From contig JAWHQI010000079.1 of NCBI GenBank assembly GCA_033032865.1, forward strand, positions 7,072,501 to 7,136,500: a DNA stretch of 64,000 nt, written 5' to 3'. Shown here one piece after another: positions 41,288 through 54,216 of this stretch. The position numbers were made by a program, and so were the translations under genes. This DNA comes from Dactylorhiza incarnata (lineage: Eukaryota > Streptophyta > Magnoliopsida > Asparagales > Orchidaceae). Numbering within the stretch: the stretch's first letter is position 1; each line of letters starts with the position of its first letter. The notes under the pieces are model-generated. The model searched no databases. It had not been told where the DNA came from and was given only the letters and a program-made list of their open reading frames with translations.

Positions 41288-41426
41288 AGTTGAGAGGGGA
41301 AAATCAAAATTACCAACAATAATCACCCCCTCTACTCATATATATCGAGTAGGGGAAATAGTACAAAAGACACAAATACCCTTATGGGAAAATACAAAAA
41401 CATGACGGCGGACTTGGAATTCAACA
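41288..41426 (-). repeat. C4 3' LTR (139 bp)
   Basis: Minus strand TGTTGAATTCCAAGTCC ... CCCCTCTCAACT. Differs from the other LTR at 41294 and 41335 by my reading. Directly preceded on the minus strand by the polypurine tract (41427-41440). Confidence 0.9.
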
Positions 41427-41433
41427 CTCCCCC

Positions 41434-43140
41434 TCAAGACGGACAGTAGATATCTGTCATCCCAAGCTTATGGATATCATCAGTGAAGGCATCGGATCCC
41501 AAACTCTTGGTGAAGACATCGGTCAAATGGTCTCTGGAGTGGACGAAGGGAGTAACTAAGTTTCCCTTTTCAAGATGATCTTTGATAAAGTGGCGATCCA
41601 CCTCAACATGCTTGGTCCTGTCATGCTGAACTGGATTATGAGCTATGCTGATCGCCGCTTTGTTATCACAGTACAGGGAGATGAGAGTATCCGTCTGAAG
41701 CCCAAGATCTTGCAATAAGGTACGCAACCACAGACCTTCACAGAGACCTTGGGACATTGCCCGATACTCCGCTTCTGCGCTGGATCTTGCCACCACATTT
41801 TGTTTTTTGCTGCGCCACGTGACCAAGTTTCCTCTGACAAATGTGCAGTAACCTGTGGTAGATTTCCGGTCATCACGACTACCGGCCCAGTCGGCATCGG
41901 TGAAGACATCAATCTTCAAATGATCACTCTTTGAGAACATTAGCCCCCGTACAGGAGCTTTCTTCAGATACCGGAGAACACGAAAGGCAGCATCCCGGTG
42001 TCTGACTCTTGGGGCGTGCATATACCTACTTAAGATCCCAACATCATACGTGATGTCAGGACGCGTGTGTGAGAGGTATAGAAGTTTTCCCACCAATCTC
42101 TGATAACTGGCCGCATCCACACGATCACCATTGCTATCTTCATAAATCCCATGGTTCTCCTCCATAAGTGTGTTAGCAGGAGCACAACCAAACATACCGG
42201 TGTCCTCTAGCAGATCTAACACATATTTACGTTGTGAGATAAAAACACCTTTGTCAGAACGGATCAATTCAATTCCTAGGAAGTAGCGGAGCCTTCCCAG
42301 GTCCTTTACTTCGAACTCAGCTGACAGGAGGGCCTTCAGCTTAGCAATTTCATCCGAGCCATTTCCAGTGATCACAATATCATCGACATAGACAACGAGC
42401 ACGGCGATTTTACCTTCATTCCTCCAGATAAATAAAGTATGATCTGAGTGACCCTGTTTATAACCAAACTTGATCATAGCCTTGTGAAATCTGCCGAACC
42501 ACTCCCTTGGAGACTATTTCAGCCCATACAAAGACCTCCATAAACGACAAACAAGACCCTCTTGTCCCTTCTTCACAAATCCCGGAGGAAGGGCCATGTA
42601 CACTTCTTCTTTGAGGTCACCGTGTAGATACGCATTCTTGATGTCCAGTTGATGAAGTTCCCAATCTAAGATCACAGCACATGAAATGATCACACGAATA
42701 GAGTTCATCTTTGCCACCGGGGCAAAGGTCTCTTGGTAATCAACTCCCAGAGTCTGGGTGTAACCACGAGCAACCAACCTAGCTTTACACCGCTCAACTT
42801 TCCCATCCTGGTTCTGCTTGACTGAGAAGACCCATTAAGAACCAATGGGTTTCTTGCTAGGAGGAAGAGGAGTAACATCCCATGTATGGTTCTTCTCCAA
42901 AGCGGACATTTCTTCCTTCATTGCTTGTGCCCATGCAGGAATACCATCCGCTTCCTGCCATGTCTTAGGGATAGAGATTTCAGACAAGGACGATATAAAA
43001 GCACGATGGGGCTTAGAGAGATGATCATAAACAACATGATTAGAAATAGGATGTTCCGTACATACAGTCTTACCTCTTAGCAGAGCAATGGGAACATGTA
43101 AGTCAACATCGGAATCTGAGTCCAACGACGGCATTGGCAA
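41434..43140 (-). pseudogene. pol: C4 reverse transcriptase and RNase H (two stops)
   Basis: Open pieces 43140-42835, 42777-42514 and 42477-41434. RT shows LVARGYTQTLGVDYQETFAPV, split here only by description, with HQLDIKNAYLHG and LYGLK. A stop follows at 42512-42514, then VVYVDDIVITG (catalytic YVDD near 42390). RNase H has FTDADWAGSRDDRKST, SSAEAEYRAM, CDNKAAISIAHNP and RTKHVEVDRHFIKDH. A second stop is near 42835. Otherwise well preserved, in line with the similar LTRs. Confidence 0.88.
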
Positions 43141-44237
43141 TGGCAGAGCAGCAGTGGGCAGGATATCTGGTTTTCGGCGATGATAGACATGAGGCGGCAG
43201 AGAGATGAGAGATGGATAATGGAATGTAGGGGGAAAGGCGTAGATGTCGGTAAATGAGGAGTGGATGACGATGTAGAGGGTATGGACATAACAGGAACAG
43301 GCGAGGGAAGAGGAACAGGAGCAGCATCCCGGGCATCGACATCAGTCTCCCCCTGACGACAAGTAGGAGTCAAGTCCACATAATAAGGTTCCTCTTCGCG
43401 GAACGTGACGTCCATGGTGCAAAAGAAACGTCTGGTAGGCGGGTGATAACACCGATACCCCTTAGTGGTGGTGGAGTAGCCAAGAAAGACACATCGGAGA
43501 GCGCGGGGGTCAAGCTTATCCCGAAGTGGCGAGTGAACATGAACAAAGCAAACACACCCAAATACACGGGGTGGGAGAGAGGAAGTGTGAATAACAGACG
43601 TAGTTGAGAGACGCGCCAACGGAGTCATATAGTCAAGAACACGGGAGGAAAGGCAGTTGCTAAGATGAGTGGCCGTCAGAATAGCATCCCCCCAAAAAGA
43701 TTTTGGAAGATGTATTGTGGCAAGGAGACAACGAGCAACATCAAGAAGATGCCGGTTTTTCCGTTCGGCCACACCATTTTGGGTGGACGTATAGACACAC
43801 GTGGTTTGGTGAATAATACCATGACTAGAGAGGTATGCACCGAATTCCCCACGGTCATCATACTCCCCCCATTGTCACTACGAAGAACACGAATGATACC
43901 ACCAAACTTGATTTTGTACCATCTTATGAAAGCTCTGACATACAGAAAAAACTTCCCCTTTTTTCTTTAACAGATAAACCCAGGTAGGCCGGGAAAAACA
44001 GTCAATAAAAGTAACAAACCACCGATAACCAGATAAGGAAACAACAGGGGACGGTCACCAAACATCAGAATGTATAATAGCAAAGGGCGTACTACTAGGA
44101 GAAGATAAATGCGAAAAAGAGTGTCGAACATGTTTAGACATCACACACACATCACAATTTAAATTTTGAACAAAAGGAGATAAAACAGGAAACAGTTTCT
44201 GAAGATAAACATGAGACGGATGACCAAGACGCAAGTG
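43077..44237 (-). pseudogene. C4 integrase (broken)
   Basis: The HHCC finger (HLRLGHPSH, CDVCVMSKH) lies just after the protease stop. The catalytic core follows with stops near 44055 and 43870 and a damaged DDE region. The C-terminal part is open from 43772: AERKNRHLLDVARCLL, PKSFWGDA, FGCVCFVH and the LRCVFLGYS motif. A proline/serine-rich linker follows to 43077. Confidence 0.78.
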
Positions 44238-44920
44238 TCAGCGTCGAGCATCAGACTCGGTAGCAGCAACAGACGAGGAGAGAGCGAAGGGTGACCGAGT
44301 AGCATCCAGATAGTACAGACCACCACGATTCTTACCACTGCCAATGCACCGCCTCGTACCCAGTTCCTGAAAGACACAAGAATCAGGGAAAAAAGTTACC
44401 GAACAGTTAAGAGATTTAGTAAGGTTGCTAATAGAAAGGAGACTGTGAGGAAACGAAGGGACATGCAGAACAAAAGTAAGCGAAAGAGAGGTGGAACAGG
44501 AGATGTTCCCCTTTCCAGCAATAGGGGATAAAGTGTCATTGGTCGAAACAACTTTATCCTTACCAGCCAAGGGGGTGTAAGAGGAAAAACCTGTGGGGGA
44601 ACCAGTCATGTGGTCAGTAGCACCAGAGTCAATGATCCACTCAGACAGAGGAGTCGCGGCAGTATGAGCAGCTGGCATAGTAGCAGTAGCAAATGAAGTA
44701 GAAGTCCCACTCGGGGAAGAATCAGACTGGGAGTGGAGCAGGCGGCGAAGGGCATCCCAATTCAGAGGTGGTAAGATGGCTGGGAAGCTGACCCTGATGA
44801 TCCTCCTGAACCTCTGTGGAGTAGGCAGCATCCTAAAATCGAGTGCCGCTCTGACGGTATCCACCACGTCCAGGGGTACGTCCACGTCCACGGCCACGCC
44901 CGGATCCCGGAGGGATAAGG
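44238..44920 (-). pseudogene. C4 protease region
   Basis: Open frame containing WIIDSGATDHMTG (about 44640-44600), the intact D-S-G-A site of copia protease. It is followed by the SILSISNLTKSL-like region and GGLYYLD of the pre-integrase segment. It ends at a stop at 44238-44240. Upstream it overlaps the gag tail in another frame. Confidence 0.8.
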
Positions 44921-45761
44921 TGCGGATGAAGCTTGAAGCACACCTCCCGAGAATGTCCTCGGCGCCCACAGTGGTCACACGTAGGAATGGTGCCGGTATT
45001 GCTGGAACCCCCGACCAACACTACCAACACTAGCAAAGGCAGACCAATCCACCGCAGGTGCTGTCGTGCTGAGGGATCGACGTCGATCGTCATCACCAAG
45101 AACCATGCCGAAAGCTTCCCTCAGGGACAGAAGGGGTGATCGATGCAAAATATGAGTCCGGACAGTATCAGACTCCATAATTCAGCCCCATCAGGAATAC
45201 ATGTAAGCGGTATCGGCTCTCCTTTTCCTGCAGCTTCACGGCGTCGGCCGTGCAGGAAGCAGTAAACTGCTCGAAAAAATCCAATTCCTGATAGAGCCGT
45301 TCAAACTCCGAGAAGTAAGTGGACACAGTCATAGATCCCTGTCGGAGCTCCAGAATGCGACAGGTAAGCTCATTGATCTGCGTGGAACTCCCAATCTGCG
45401 AGTACGTGTCTTTGGCCCGGGTCCAGATATCGTAAGCAGAGTCCAGCAGCATGTAACTTCGATATACCTTGGGGGACATGGAGTGAAGAAGCCATGATAC
45501 AACAAGAGAATTCTCGAAGTCCCAGCGTTTCCAAGTAGGGTCAGTCTTGGATGGTTGCTTAACAGTTCCGTCGATGTAACCAAACATCTGATGGTTGCGG
45601 ATCACATGTTGGGCAGCACGGGACCATTCCAAATAATTTGTTCCGTCCAAGGGAACGGTGGTAATCTTCAACGAGCCTGAGTGGCCATGGGTCCGCTGCG
45701 GGTCACCCATCTGTGGCATAACATCACTCATTTGTGGCGAAGAGTCCGTAGAATCTCCCAT
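44833..45761 (-). pseudogene. gag: C4 Gag (broken)
   Basis: Likely start at 45761 (MGDSTDSSPQ), although the frame is open further upstream. The copia Gag core has LDGTNYLEWSRAAQHVIR, WDFENSLVVSWLLHSM and YDIWTRAKDTYSQ. The frame breaks near 45175, and again near 45050, before a CX2CX4HX4C knuckle (CDHCGRRGHSREVC, about 44960-44925). An arginine/glycine-rich tail follows. Two shifts make it non-functional. Confidence 0.82.
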
Positions 45762-46249
45762 GAGAGCAAGAGGGGGGCTGCCAATCAACAAAAAATCGCC
45801 AAATGAAGAGCGGAAGGGGCTGTCAGAGCATCCAGCAGCAGCAAGGCAGCGGGACAAAAATCTAGGGCATATCACGTCCGACCAAGACTCCGGCAGCAAA
45901 AGAGAGGGGCCAAGAGACCCACGGCAGCAGCCCTAGTGTCCAGAAGGAGAGGCGTCGGCCCTAGTGTCCAGAAGGAGAGGCGTCGGCCCTAGCATCCACA
46001 GCAGGAGCCTAGGGCGGCATTAGAAGGGAGAGGAGGAGCGGTCGACTCTCAAACGGCCGGTGGGAAGGTCGGCCGGAGCAGAGGGGCTGATCCGACGCCG
46101 ATCGGGCGAGCGGAAGGTGGATCCGACGCCGATCCGACGCGCTGATGGAGGATCCGACGCCGATCGGGCGAGCGAAAGGCGGAGGCGACGCAGGCTGCGA
46201 GCGGAAGGCGGAGACGACGCGGCTAGGGCGTGCAGGTGCTCTGATACCA

Positions 46250-46388
46250 AGTTGATAGGGGAAAATCAAAATTACCAACAATAATCACCCCCTCTATTCA
46301 TATATATCGAGTAGGGGAAATAGTACAAAAGACACAAATACCCTTATGGGAAAATACAAAAACATGACGGCGGACTTGGAATTCAACA
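46250..46388 (-). repeat. C4 5' LTR (139 bp)
   Basis: Minus strand TGTTGAATTCC ... CCCCTATCAACT, followed by the primer-binding site TTGGTATCAGAG at 46238-46249. Confidence 0.9.
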
Positions 46389-46393
46389 CACCC

Positions 46394-49300
46394 AACTGTG
46401 TTGAAGTCACAGGTCTTCTCTTCTGGGGTGCTGACACCACATGAGCATCCCTTCCAGTAGCTAACGACCTTTGTCTCCCTAGCCTCCAGCGTCCCCTCCG
46501 CCGCCAGCCTCACTCAGTCCACCCCCAATCAGCCTACGACCTCACAACCCTTCGACGACCCCAAAGATATCTTCCCCAACTTTTGACCACATTCCCAGCC
46601 CCATCCTACCCTCCAGCAACCTCCCATCCTCTCTCCCCAGTCCCCACTCAACCCTAGCCATCTTCCTCCTTCCCAGCAAAAACTAAGACCCCACATCCCT
46701 TCCCTAACCCTCTACCACGCCTCCTTACAATCATCTGAGCCTCCAGCAGTTGGATTACTATTCCCCAGCCATCTTAGATCATACACAATCCCTTTCCCCT
46801 ACAATATCATCCTAAACAAATCTCCACCCAGCAACCTCTTCCATTCCTACCCTCTAAATAACCCCTCCAACCCACAAATTGCCTAGATCATCCCCAACAA
46901 ACACCATACAGCCTCCCTCTGTGAGCCATTCTAGATCATCAATGTCACGCCTACGATCTCTAGATTTCCGCCCCTACACCAATGCCCCCTTTTACTTGAT
47001 GAGTTTCACATCTATTTTCAAATTCATCTACATTGCAAGGATACACATTATTATTTCTAGTCATATTTTGCTAAATTATTTTGGCTCATATAATTTATTT
47101 GTGTGCGCACTCTAGTCACTCTTGCATTTAATCTTAGTACTTACAGTTAATTTGCACTTACTATCTGTTTGCTTAAATTGCAATATTTGTGATCAATTGT
47201 AATGCTCGCGTTAGGGAACGTCCACTGATGCACGAAAAGATCGGGGAAGCGTTGCAAGGCTTGATCCAAAAGCGGAAAAAGAGTTACGCAACAAAGAAGT
47301 TGACCAAGCGATCTTGTCGACGAGTGTCGTAGTGAAAATAGAAAAAGAAAACCCAAGCTCCGCTATACTGCTATACTGTTATACCATTATAGCTACGATT
47401 CGAAGGAAACTCTCTAATTATTGAAAATCTTTCAATTAGAATGCTAGTCTACGACTCCTAGCGAACACTAGGCAACGCAATCGCAGTTGAAACAGGAACT
47501 TCAGACGAATTCAAAAGAGCAAACTATGAACGAAGCATGAGAAGAACGAAAGTGGAGAGCAGGGAAGCTCTCTTTCTTACTTTAGGTATAGCCGAGTGGC
47601 CAAGGATACCCAATGCATCACATAAGAGCTAGGCAACGAAGAGCAGCCCGAGGTTGAGCCGTAAGTAGAAGAGGATTACGAGGTTGCACATCAGAATTAA
47701 TTGCATGATTGAATCACTTGCATTTGCATCTCATTAGAAACCATGTTGTGAGCATCGTGTTCATTTGATGTTGTGTTTGATTGCATTCTTGTACTAACAT
47801 ATTCATTTTAGGGTTGGTCGTAGATCCATTGCATTTGTTCGTGATTGTTTGCATTGCATACAGGGTTAGGGCATTGCATGTTCGTCACATGTAGATTCAT
47901 CCTATGTCACACATTTATTCATCCGCGGAAGGATGCCAGAACTCAATAGTGAAAAACACAATCAATATATCTCATAAGTATCACCGATTTCATAAAAAAT
48001 TGAACTGCCCAATCAAGAATTCCCATGAGTATCATCAATACCATAAAATTGTGGAACTACACAATGAAAAATCTCCTAAGCATAATCAATTTCATAAAAA
48101 CCACAAATCTCAAAATATCATGCATGAATCTATAAGTCAACTCACAATGATGAATTATAGTACTTAATCTTAGCAATATCTATCCTACTTATCATTACAA
48201 CCGGCTTACAAAAATAATAATAATGCTAAAATAACAACATATTTCATGTGATCGTATTTATATGATTATATGATTAACGGGTTTCTCAGAAAAAAGATGA
48301 TAGTTGTACAAATGATCCTATCTATATCATTAAATTTCATATTCAAACCAACTTAAGACTCCTATTACTGCTTTTCAACTTCTACAAGTATGGAGATGCT
48401 CAAATTCAACTTCTACAAGTTTGAACGAAGTATCTTGGCGTAATAAAAAAAACGAAGGGGTCATTTTATGTCTGTCCATCCACTACATTCACTATTGTTG
48501 CTTTTCAACTCCAACAAAAATGAAAAGTATCTTGTAAGAAAAAATATTGAACCCAAATTTAAGGAGCCTTTGGTCATTGGTCTTGCTAATGAACTTGTCC
48601 AAATGGAGATACAACTTGATCCACAACTTATAATGTCACCCTCCAACTTGTATGTTTTTCCACTAATGTCACCATTGCATTGCCACAAACAGGAAAATTT
48701 ATGTAAAAGCACAAATTTTCCACTGACAATTAAGATGTTTACAAGTTAAATTTGTATTTCTTTATCGTTACAAGTTAAATTTGTGTTACCATTCTATCGC
48801 CGCCATGAGACTATGAGAATTCAAGGATACTTGAGAAAATGAGTGATTCTTTGAGAAAAAACTCCAAATTTACTCTTTAATATTAATAATATGTATACTT
48901 CTAGTTGAGAATATAGTCCTACATCAAGCAACACATGTATCCTTGTGCTCTTAATATAGATTTTAGTCTCCTCAACCTACAACTAATTAGTTTTATATTG
49001 AATGCATAAAATCTAATACTGTTGCAATACATGTGATGTTCACAAACTAGTCCATCCACCTCCTCCATAAAGAAAACCAGACTTAAGGACTCATTAAGAG
49101 AAGGGCCCTATTTGGCTTGGAAAAGTTGATAGAAAATAAGACGATTATTTTATGGTTTTGACTGTGTTAGGATTTCATTGCAGTCTTATTTTATTTCATT
49201 GTTAAAATTATCTTTATTATGAATTAGTTGATACGATTGTTAAGAGTTATTTAGATTTTAGATTTAAATAGAATTTATACGCCTATTTCTAAAATAGGGT

Positions 49301-49778
49301 TTGAATAGTTATTAACTACATTATTGCATGTCTAACTGAATGTAAGATTTCTTACTCTATCTCTCTCTTCATCCGGTCCTCAGTCTATATTGACCCTTCT
49401 TTGTGAATGGTGCATACAATCCATTGATTATGGGGCATGTGAATTATAAGTTGTAACAAACCCCTTTCTCTGCACAAAATTGAAGTAAATTCTAGAATTA
49501 TTTGCAAATATCCACACAATAACTTTACCATTTATAGTTGCAGATAACTCAACATGGGACATATTTATGCATTAGCCTTTTCCCGCTTTACTATTTTTTC
49601 TAGTGATATTCAATTCACTACAATATTGTGAAAAGCACACTAAAATAGGCTTTTGAAGCGAAATAGTGAAATAACATATCGAAACAATATACAAGATAGT
49701 GATATGTGATATCTACAAAGTGCGCTTTACACATGCAGGTTATTGATTTAATGATTTTGTGCATCCATTTTAGCATGA
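46394..49778. other. Gene-poor region with a C-rich block
   Basis: 46490-46990 is strikingly C-rich on the plus strand (CCTCC, CCCCAG, CCTAGCC words), without a supported ORF. 47210-47900 has mixed sequence and GCATTGCAT words. 47950-49770 is AT-rich. A GGGCCCTATTTGGCTTGG word at 49106 resembles a Harbinger-type end, but no partner was found. No gene seen. Confidence 0.4.
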
Positions 49779-50122
49779 TGATACGACCGCACATGAAGAG
49801 GCAAGGCCATGGAAAGTCTACAAGCGTAAGAAGGGTTCGGCCCGATGCCTGACTACGTTGGTGGATGCCGCTGGAGCGTCTTTCATTTGAATATTTCGTA
49901 TTTCGTGCTTGTTTGTAATTTTACTATTCGCACCCCAGAACTTTGGTTATTCGCACCCCGCTGTTATAAGGGGAGTTGTAGGTGTTATTTTGAGTTTATC
50001 TTGGATGAATGCAAGAAATTAAGGCTTCTCTCTAAGTTCCCTCTAAACCCTAATTCCCTTTCTTCTCCCTCACCACCGCCGACCCTTTCCCCTTGCCAGA
50101 TTCCTCCAAGAAACCTTAATAT
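49779..50122 (+). repeat. G2 5' LTR (about 344 bp)
   Basis: Alignable with 54217-54549 from TGATACGACCGCACATG to CCTTAATAT. Right boundary approximate. Confidence 0.75.
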
Positions 50123-50382
50123 TTGGTCCGACCTGCCGTCCGGCCCGCTGACGTCGCCGGTACTGCTGTTGCCGCTGCGATTTCCAAATTCTTCCCGGTG
50201 TCCGTCCCTGCTTCGCTTCCTGCGCCCCGCGATACCGATGCCGCTTATGCTCATCCTGCGCGTCTGCTGCTGCGCCGAGTCATTCCGCCCTTGCCTCCGT
50301 CGAGTTGCTGCCATGAACCCCTTCGACCCGGCTCCATCCCGATTCCACCGCGGACAACGCCGATGACACCCTAAGCCGCCAC

Positions 50383-51290
50383 GTGGATACACACGGCCAA
50401 CTCCTCGTCTCTATGCAAGCAACGCTCCACACTATTAACTCTAAGATCGACCAACTCCAAGCATCCTCCGCCGCCCCGGCTGTCTCCGACTACGATTCTC
50501 TTACGGACGAGGGTTCCCTTCTCAGAGCCCTTCCGCCCCGGCCTCCGTCGGAACCGCACCATCCCCCTTTGTCGGGCCGTTCCTCCCTTGACCTTGACAT
50601 CCCGTCCTACGCCGGCGTCGACTCGATGGGCTGGATCGCCAAGGCGGAGCAATATTTTGATCTCAATCTCACCCCGGACATGGAAAAGGTGGCTACCGCC
50701 ATCGCCGACCTCGATGGATCCGCGCTACATTGGGCTCGGTGGCTCCGTCAGTCCAACCCCTTCCACTCTTGGAGTGAGCTCAAACAAGAAATGATTCGGC
50801 GGTATAATACCCGTTATTCCGGCTCCGCCATCGAGCGTCTTTGCGGAATTCGTCAAACGGACGGCCTTGACGATTACATTGATGAGTTTGTCGCCTTGGT
50901 GATGCATGTTACCGGCCTTCCACCCGACCAATATCTTGGGTTTTTTATGCAAGGCTTGTTTCCACACATCCGCTCCCGCCTTCACACGCATCATCCATGG
51001 ACGGTCTCTGATGCTCTTGACATGGCCCGCTTGGTGGAGGCCAACCTGTCTCCTCGGCCGCATGCGCCTCCCGCCGGCCAACACAATCCGCGACCACCAT
51101 GGCGGCCACCCGCCCCGACTCCTCCACGGATCCCGGACGGGGGTAACCGCCCGGGGCGCACCCCGACCCCCAAGCATCTCGCCAACCACCACTACAATGA
51201 GCTCTGCAACAAAGGCTTGTGCTTACGGTGTCGACAACCGTACGACCCAACCACGACTGCCACGTGAAGGAGTTCGCCATCTTTGGCGAT
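50383..51290 (+). pseudogene. gag: G2 Gag
   Basis: 294 codons from ATG 50383, with an N-terminal coiled segment (LHTINSKIDQLQ), a proline-rich linker, and the gypsy capsid domain (MGWIAKAEQYFDL, SALHWARWLRQ, WSELKQEMIRRY, YIDEFVALV). A proline-rich region follows, then NELCNKGLCLRCRQPY, the start of the chromovirus zinc finger (GLC-x-RC). A frameshift near 51240 moves the rest (CHVKEFAIFGDFDFE) to another frame. Confidence 0.82.
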
Positions 51291-52830
51291 TTTGACTTCG
51301 AGGTCACTTTGGAAAATTTTGAGGCCCTCGAGCTCACCCCGGAGGATGACACCTCGGGCGCACCCACGACCACCTTCCACCATTTGGAGCTTCCTTGTTT
51401 CTCGGTGGGAATTTTATTGACAAGTTTCAGAGCCCTACGAGGTTGCCTCCGGTGCGGCCGACCGACCATGCCATTCCACTTCATCCGGGGATCTCGGCGG
51501 TCTCGGTGCGGCCCTACCGATATGGTCATGTGCAAAAAGATGAAATTGAACGCCATGTGCGGGAGATGCTTAGGGGGGGCGTATCCATCCAAGTGCGAGC
51601 CCTTTCTCTAGCCCGATCCTTTTGGTGCGGAAGAAGGATGGTAGTTTGCACTTCTGCATTGATTACTGCGAGCTCAACAAAGCCAAAGTACCGGACAAGT
51701 ACCCCATTCCGATCATCCAGGAGTTTCTTGAAGAGCTTCACGAGGCGGCATACTTCACCAAGTTGGACCTTCGGGCGGGCTACCACCAGATCTGGGTCCG
51801 ACTAGAGGATATCCCCAAGACCACGTTCCGGACCCACGATGACCACTATGTTTCTCATAACGTCGTTCGGGTTGAAGAATGCTTCCACAACCTTCCAAAC
51901 AACGATGAACGACATCTTCCAGGCGATACTTCGTAAACACATTATCTTTTTTTCGATGACATTTTGGTGTACAGCTCATCTTGGCAGGTTCATATTCGGC
52001 ACGCCCGTCTCACTCTATCCACTATTCGGTGTCATCACCTCAAGCTCAACCCGAAGAAATGCTCCTTTGGCGCGTCGGAAGTGAGCTACTTAGGCCACAC
52101 TATTTTGGCCCAAGGGTGGCGATGGGTGAAGAAAAGATTGCAACGGTCCACCATTGGCCGACCCCCACTTCGCTCCGGGAAGTCCGAGTATTCTTGAGCT
52201 TGACCGGCTACTACCGTCGCTTCATCTGAGACTACGGTGCTATGGAACGACCGCTTACACAACTCTTGAAGCACTCGGAAGAAGGTCCATTCCTTTGGTC
52301 GGCGGGTGGTCGCCGCCTTCGCCGCTCTCAAACAAGTTATTGTTTAAGGGCCGGTCTTAGCAATGCCAGATTTCAGTCTTCCTTTTCTAGTGGAGTGTGT
52401 TGCGTCCGACACTGGTGTCGGGGCCGTTCTCATGCAATCTGTCCGACCGGTGGCTTACTATAGTCGGGCTTTCTAAGTACCATTCGAAGCATCACCACGT
52501 ATGAAAACGAACTCATGGGCCTCGTCTTGGCGGTCCAGCATTGGCGACCATATCTACTCGGCCTACCCTTTGTGGTCCGCACCGACCATCATAGCCTCTG
52601 ATATCTCCTACAATAGAAAATAGCGATGCCGACACAACAAGTACGGGTCGTCAAGCTCCTCGGCTATGATTTCACCATTGAGTTTCGCCCGGGCAAAGCA
52701 AACCGGGTGGTCGACGCTCTCTCCCATCAAAATCAGTCCCCAGAACTCTCGGCCCATTTGGGAAGAAGCGGCGACCAACCAACATGAAGTGGAGGCCGAC
52801 CCACACTTGAACGCCATCCGGACGTCCCTC
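51291..52830 (+). pseudogene. pol: G2 reverse transcriptase and RNase H (broken)
   Basis: Protease is missing apart from a short linker. RT pieces: HPGISAVSVRPYRYGHVQK (51440-51500), [17 protein letters not shown] and [14 protein letters not shown] (51622-51840), [18 protein letters not shown] (51850-51905), a FFDDILVYSS-type catalytic box near 51945-51970 after a one-base slip, LNPKKCSFGASEVSYLGH (52040-52090), and LSLTGYYRRFI (52195-52230). RNase H: ECVASDTGVGAVLMQSVRP (52390-52450) and the end ANRVVDALS (52697-52725). At least five frame changes. Confidence 0.8.
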
Positions 52831-54200
52831 ATCGCGAACGTCGCGGCTTGCCCGCCTTATTCTCTGGTTGTAGGTCGTTTGTTCTTTAAAGGCCGCCTGG
52901 TCCTTGCGCCGTCATCGCCTAGCATTTCTCGCCTCCTAGCCAAACTCCATGCACCCCCCTTCGGGGGGGAACATGTCGGAGACTTTCACACTTATTGCCT
53001 CTTGGCGGCGTCTCTCTATTGGCCAAACATGTTCCGCCAAGTCAAGGGCATCATGGTCGCAAGCTTCACTTGCCAAAAAGCCAAATATGAAGCCATGTTT
53101 CGGGCAGTCTCCTCCAACCGCTACCGATTCCGGAAATAATATGGGAAGATGTTGTTATGGATTTCATCACACGGGTACCGCGCTCGTAAGGTTTTGAGTG
53201 TATTATGGTGGTGGTGGACCGCCTCTCTAAATACGCTCACTTGCACTCTTCCATCCCTACACGTCCGCCTCTGTGTCGAAGAGCTTCATAAATGGGGTAG
53301 TGCAACTTCATGGATTTCCGAGGTCCATTGTGAGCAACCGCGACCCAATATTTTTTAGTACAATTTGGGTATCCCTCTTTCGCCTTCAAGGCACCCGCCT
53401 CCGCATGAGCACCGCGTATCACCCGCAAACGGACGGCCAATTCAAAGTTCTCAATCGGTGCTTAAAGACCTATCTCCATTGTTTCATTGGGGAGCAACCC
53501 CGTGGATGGGCCAAATGGCTAAGTTGGGTTGAATACTCCTACAACATGGCGTACCATCAAGCGGCCGTCACCACTCCTTTCGAAACCGTCGAAGGTCGGC
53601 CACCACCGTCGATTGCCCGCCACCTTCCAGGGGAATGCCAAGTGGAAAGCCTTGTCAACCATCTCCAAGATTGGGATTCTATTCTCGAACAACTTAAACA
53701 CCACCTACGACGGGCTCAAGAGAAAATGGCTTCCTTTGACAACAAAAAGCGGCGCGACCTCTCCTTCCAAGTGGACGAGAAGGTCTACATCAAGCTCCAT
53801 CCTTACCGCCAACTATCGGTGGCCCGACGTCCTTGCCCAAAGTAAGCCCCGCAGTTCTTCGGGCCTTTCAAAGTCATCGCTCGCATTGGCGCCGTTGCAA
53901 ACCGCCTTCGCCTCCCTAGCGGGAGTCACATACATCCGGTGTTCCATGTCTCTGAGCTACGTCGGGTTGTGGGAGAGCATCCCACCGTAGACCACATCCC
54001 AACCGACATCGACCTCTCCGGCGAGGTCCCCTACTATCCGGCAAAGCTACTTGGCTGCCTCCACCACCTTCCAGGCAATGCCGGACCCGAGGAAATAATA
54101 GTTTCTTGGAGAAACCGCCTAAAAACCGACGCTACGTGGTTGCCCCAGGACAAATTTCACCGTCAATCTCTAGATTACTGCCTTGAGGACAAGGATAATT
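52780..54200 (+). pseudogene. G2 integrase and chromodomain-like tail
   Basis: The zinc-binding region is partly recognisable (LAKLHAPPFGGEHVGDFHTY, SLYWPNMFRQVK, TCQKAK; 52920-53085). Core pieces follow (MVVVDRLSKYAHL in another frame, 53200-53240), then a long open part from 53273: GFPRSIVSNRDPIFFS, STAYHPQTDGQ, WVEYSYN. Next come FFGPFKVIARIG and HPVFHVSELRR (53850-53960). The end (EEIIVSWRN..DATWLPQDKF, LEDKDNF; 54090-54200) has the shape of a chromovirus chromodomain tail. Broken by several shifts. Confidence 0.8.
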
Positions 54201-54216
54201 TTCAAAACAGGAGTAT

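Larger units (their letters stand above)
41288..46388 (-). mobile_element. copia element C4, full length, decayed
   Basis: 5101 bp with two 139-bp LTRs and an exact 5-bp target duplication CACCC (41283-41287, 46389-46393). On the minus strand: 5' LTR, primer site TTGGTATCAGAG, gag, protease, integrase, RT, RNase H, polypurine tract GAGGGGGAG, 3' LTR. The LTRs differ at two sites only, yet coding regions carry several stops and shifts. The LTR ends TG...CT rather than TG...CA. Lineage within copia not assigned. Confidence 0.92.

Noticed and set aside
46298..46513. Cysteine-containing minus-strand ORF spanning the C4 target site
   Set aside because: Part of it is LTR sequence. Without the insertion the frame would continue only about 18 more codons to a stop. 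No recognised family.
50945..51592. 215-codon minus-strand ORF and other minus-strand ORFs over G2
   Set aside because: Shadow of GC-rich gag/pol coding sequence; motifs of Gag and RT are on the plus strand.
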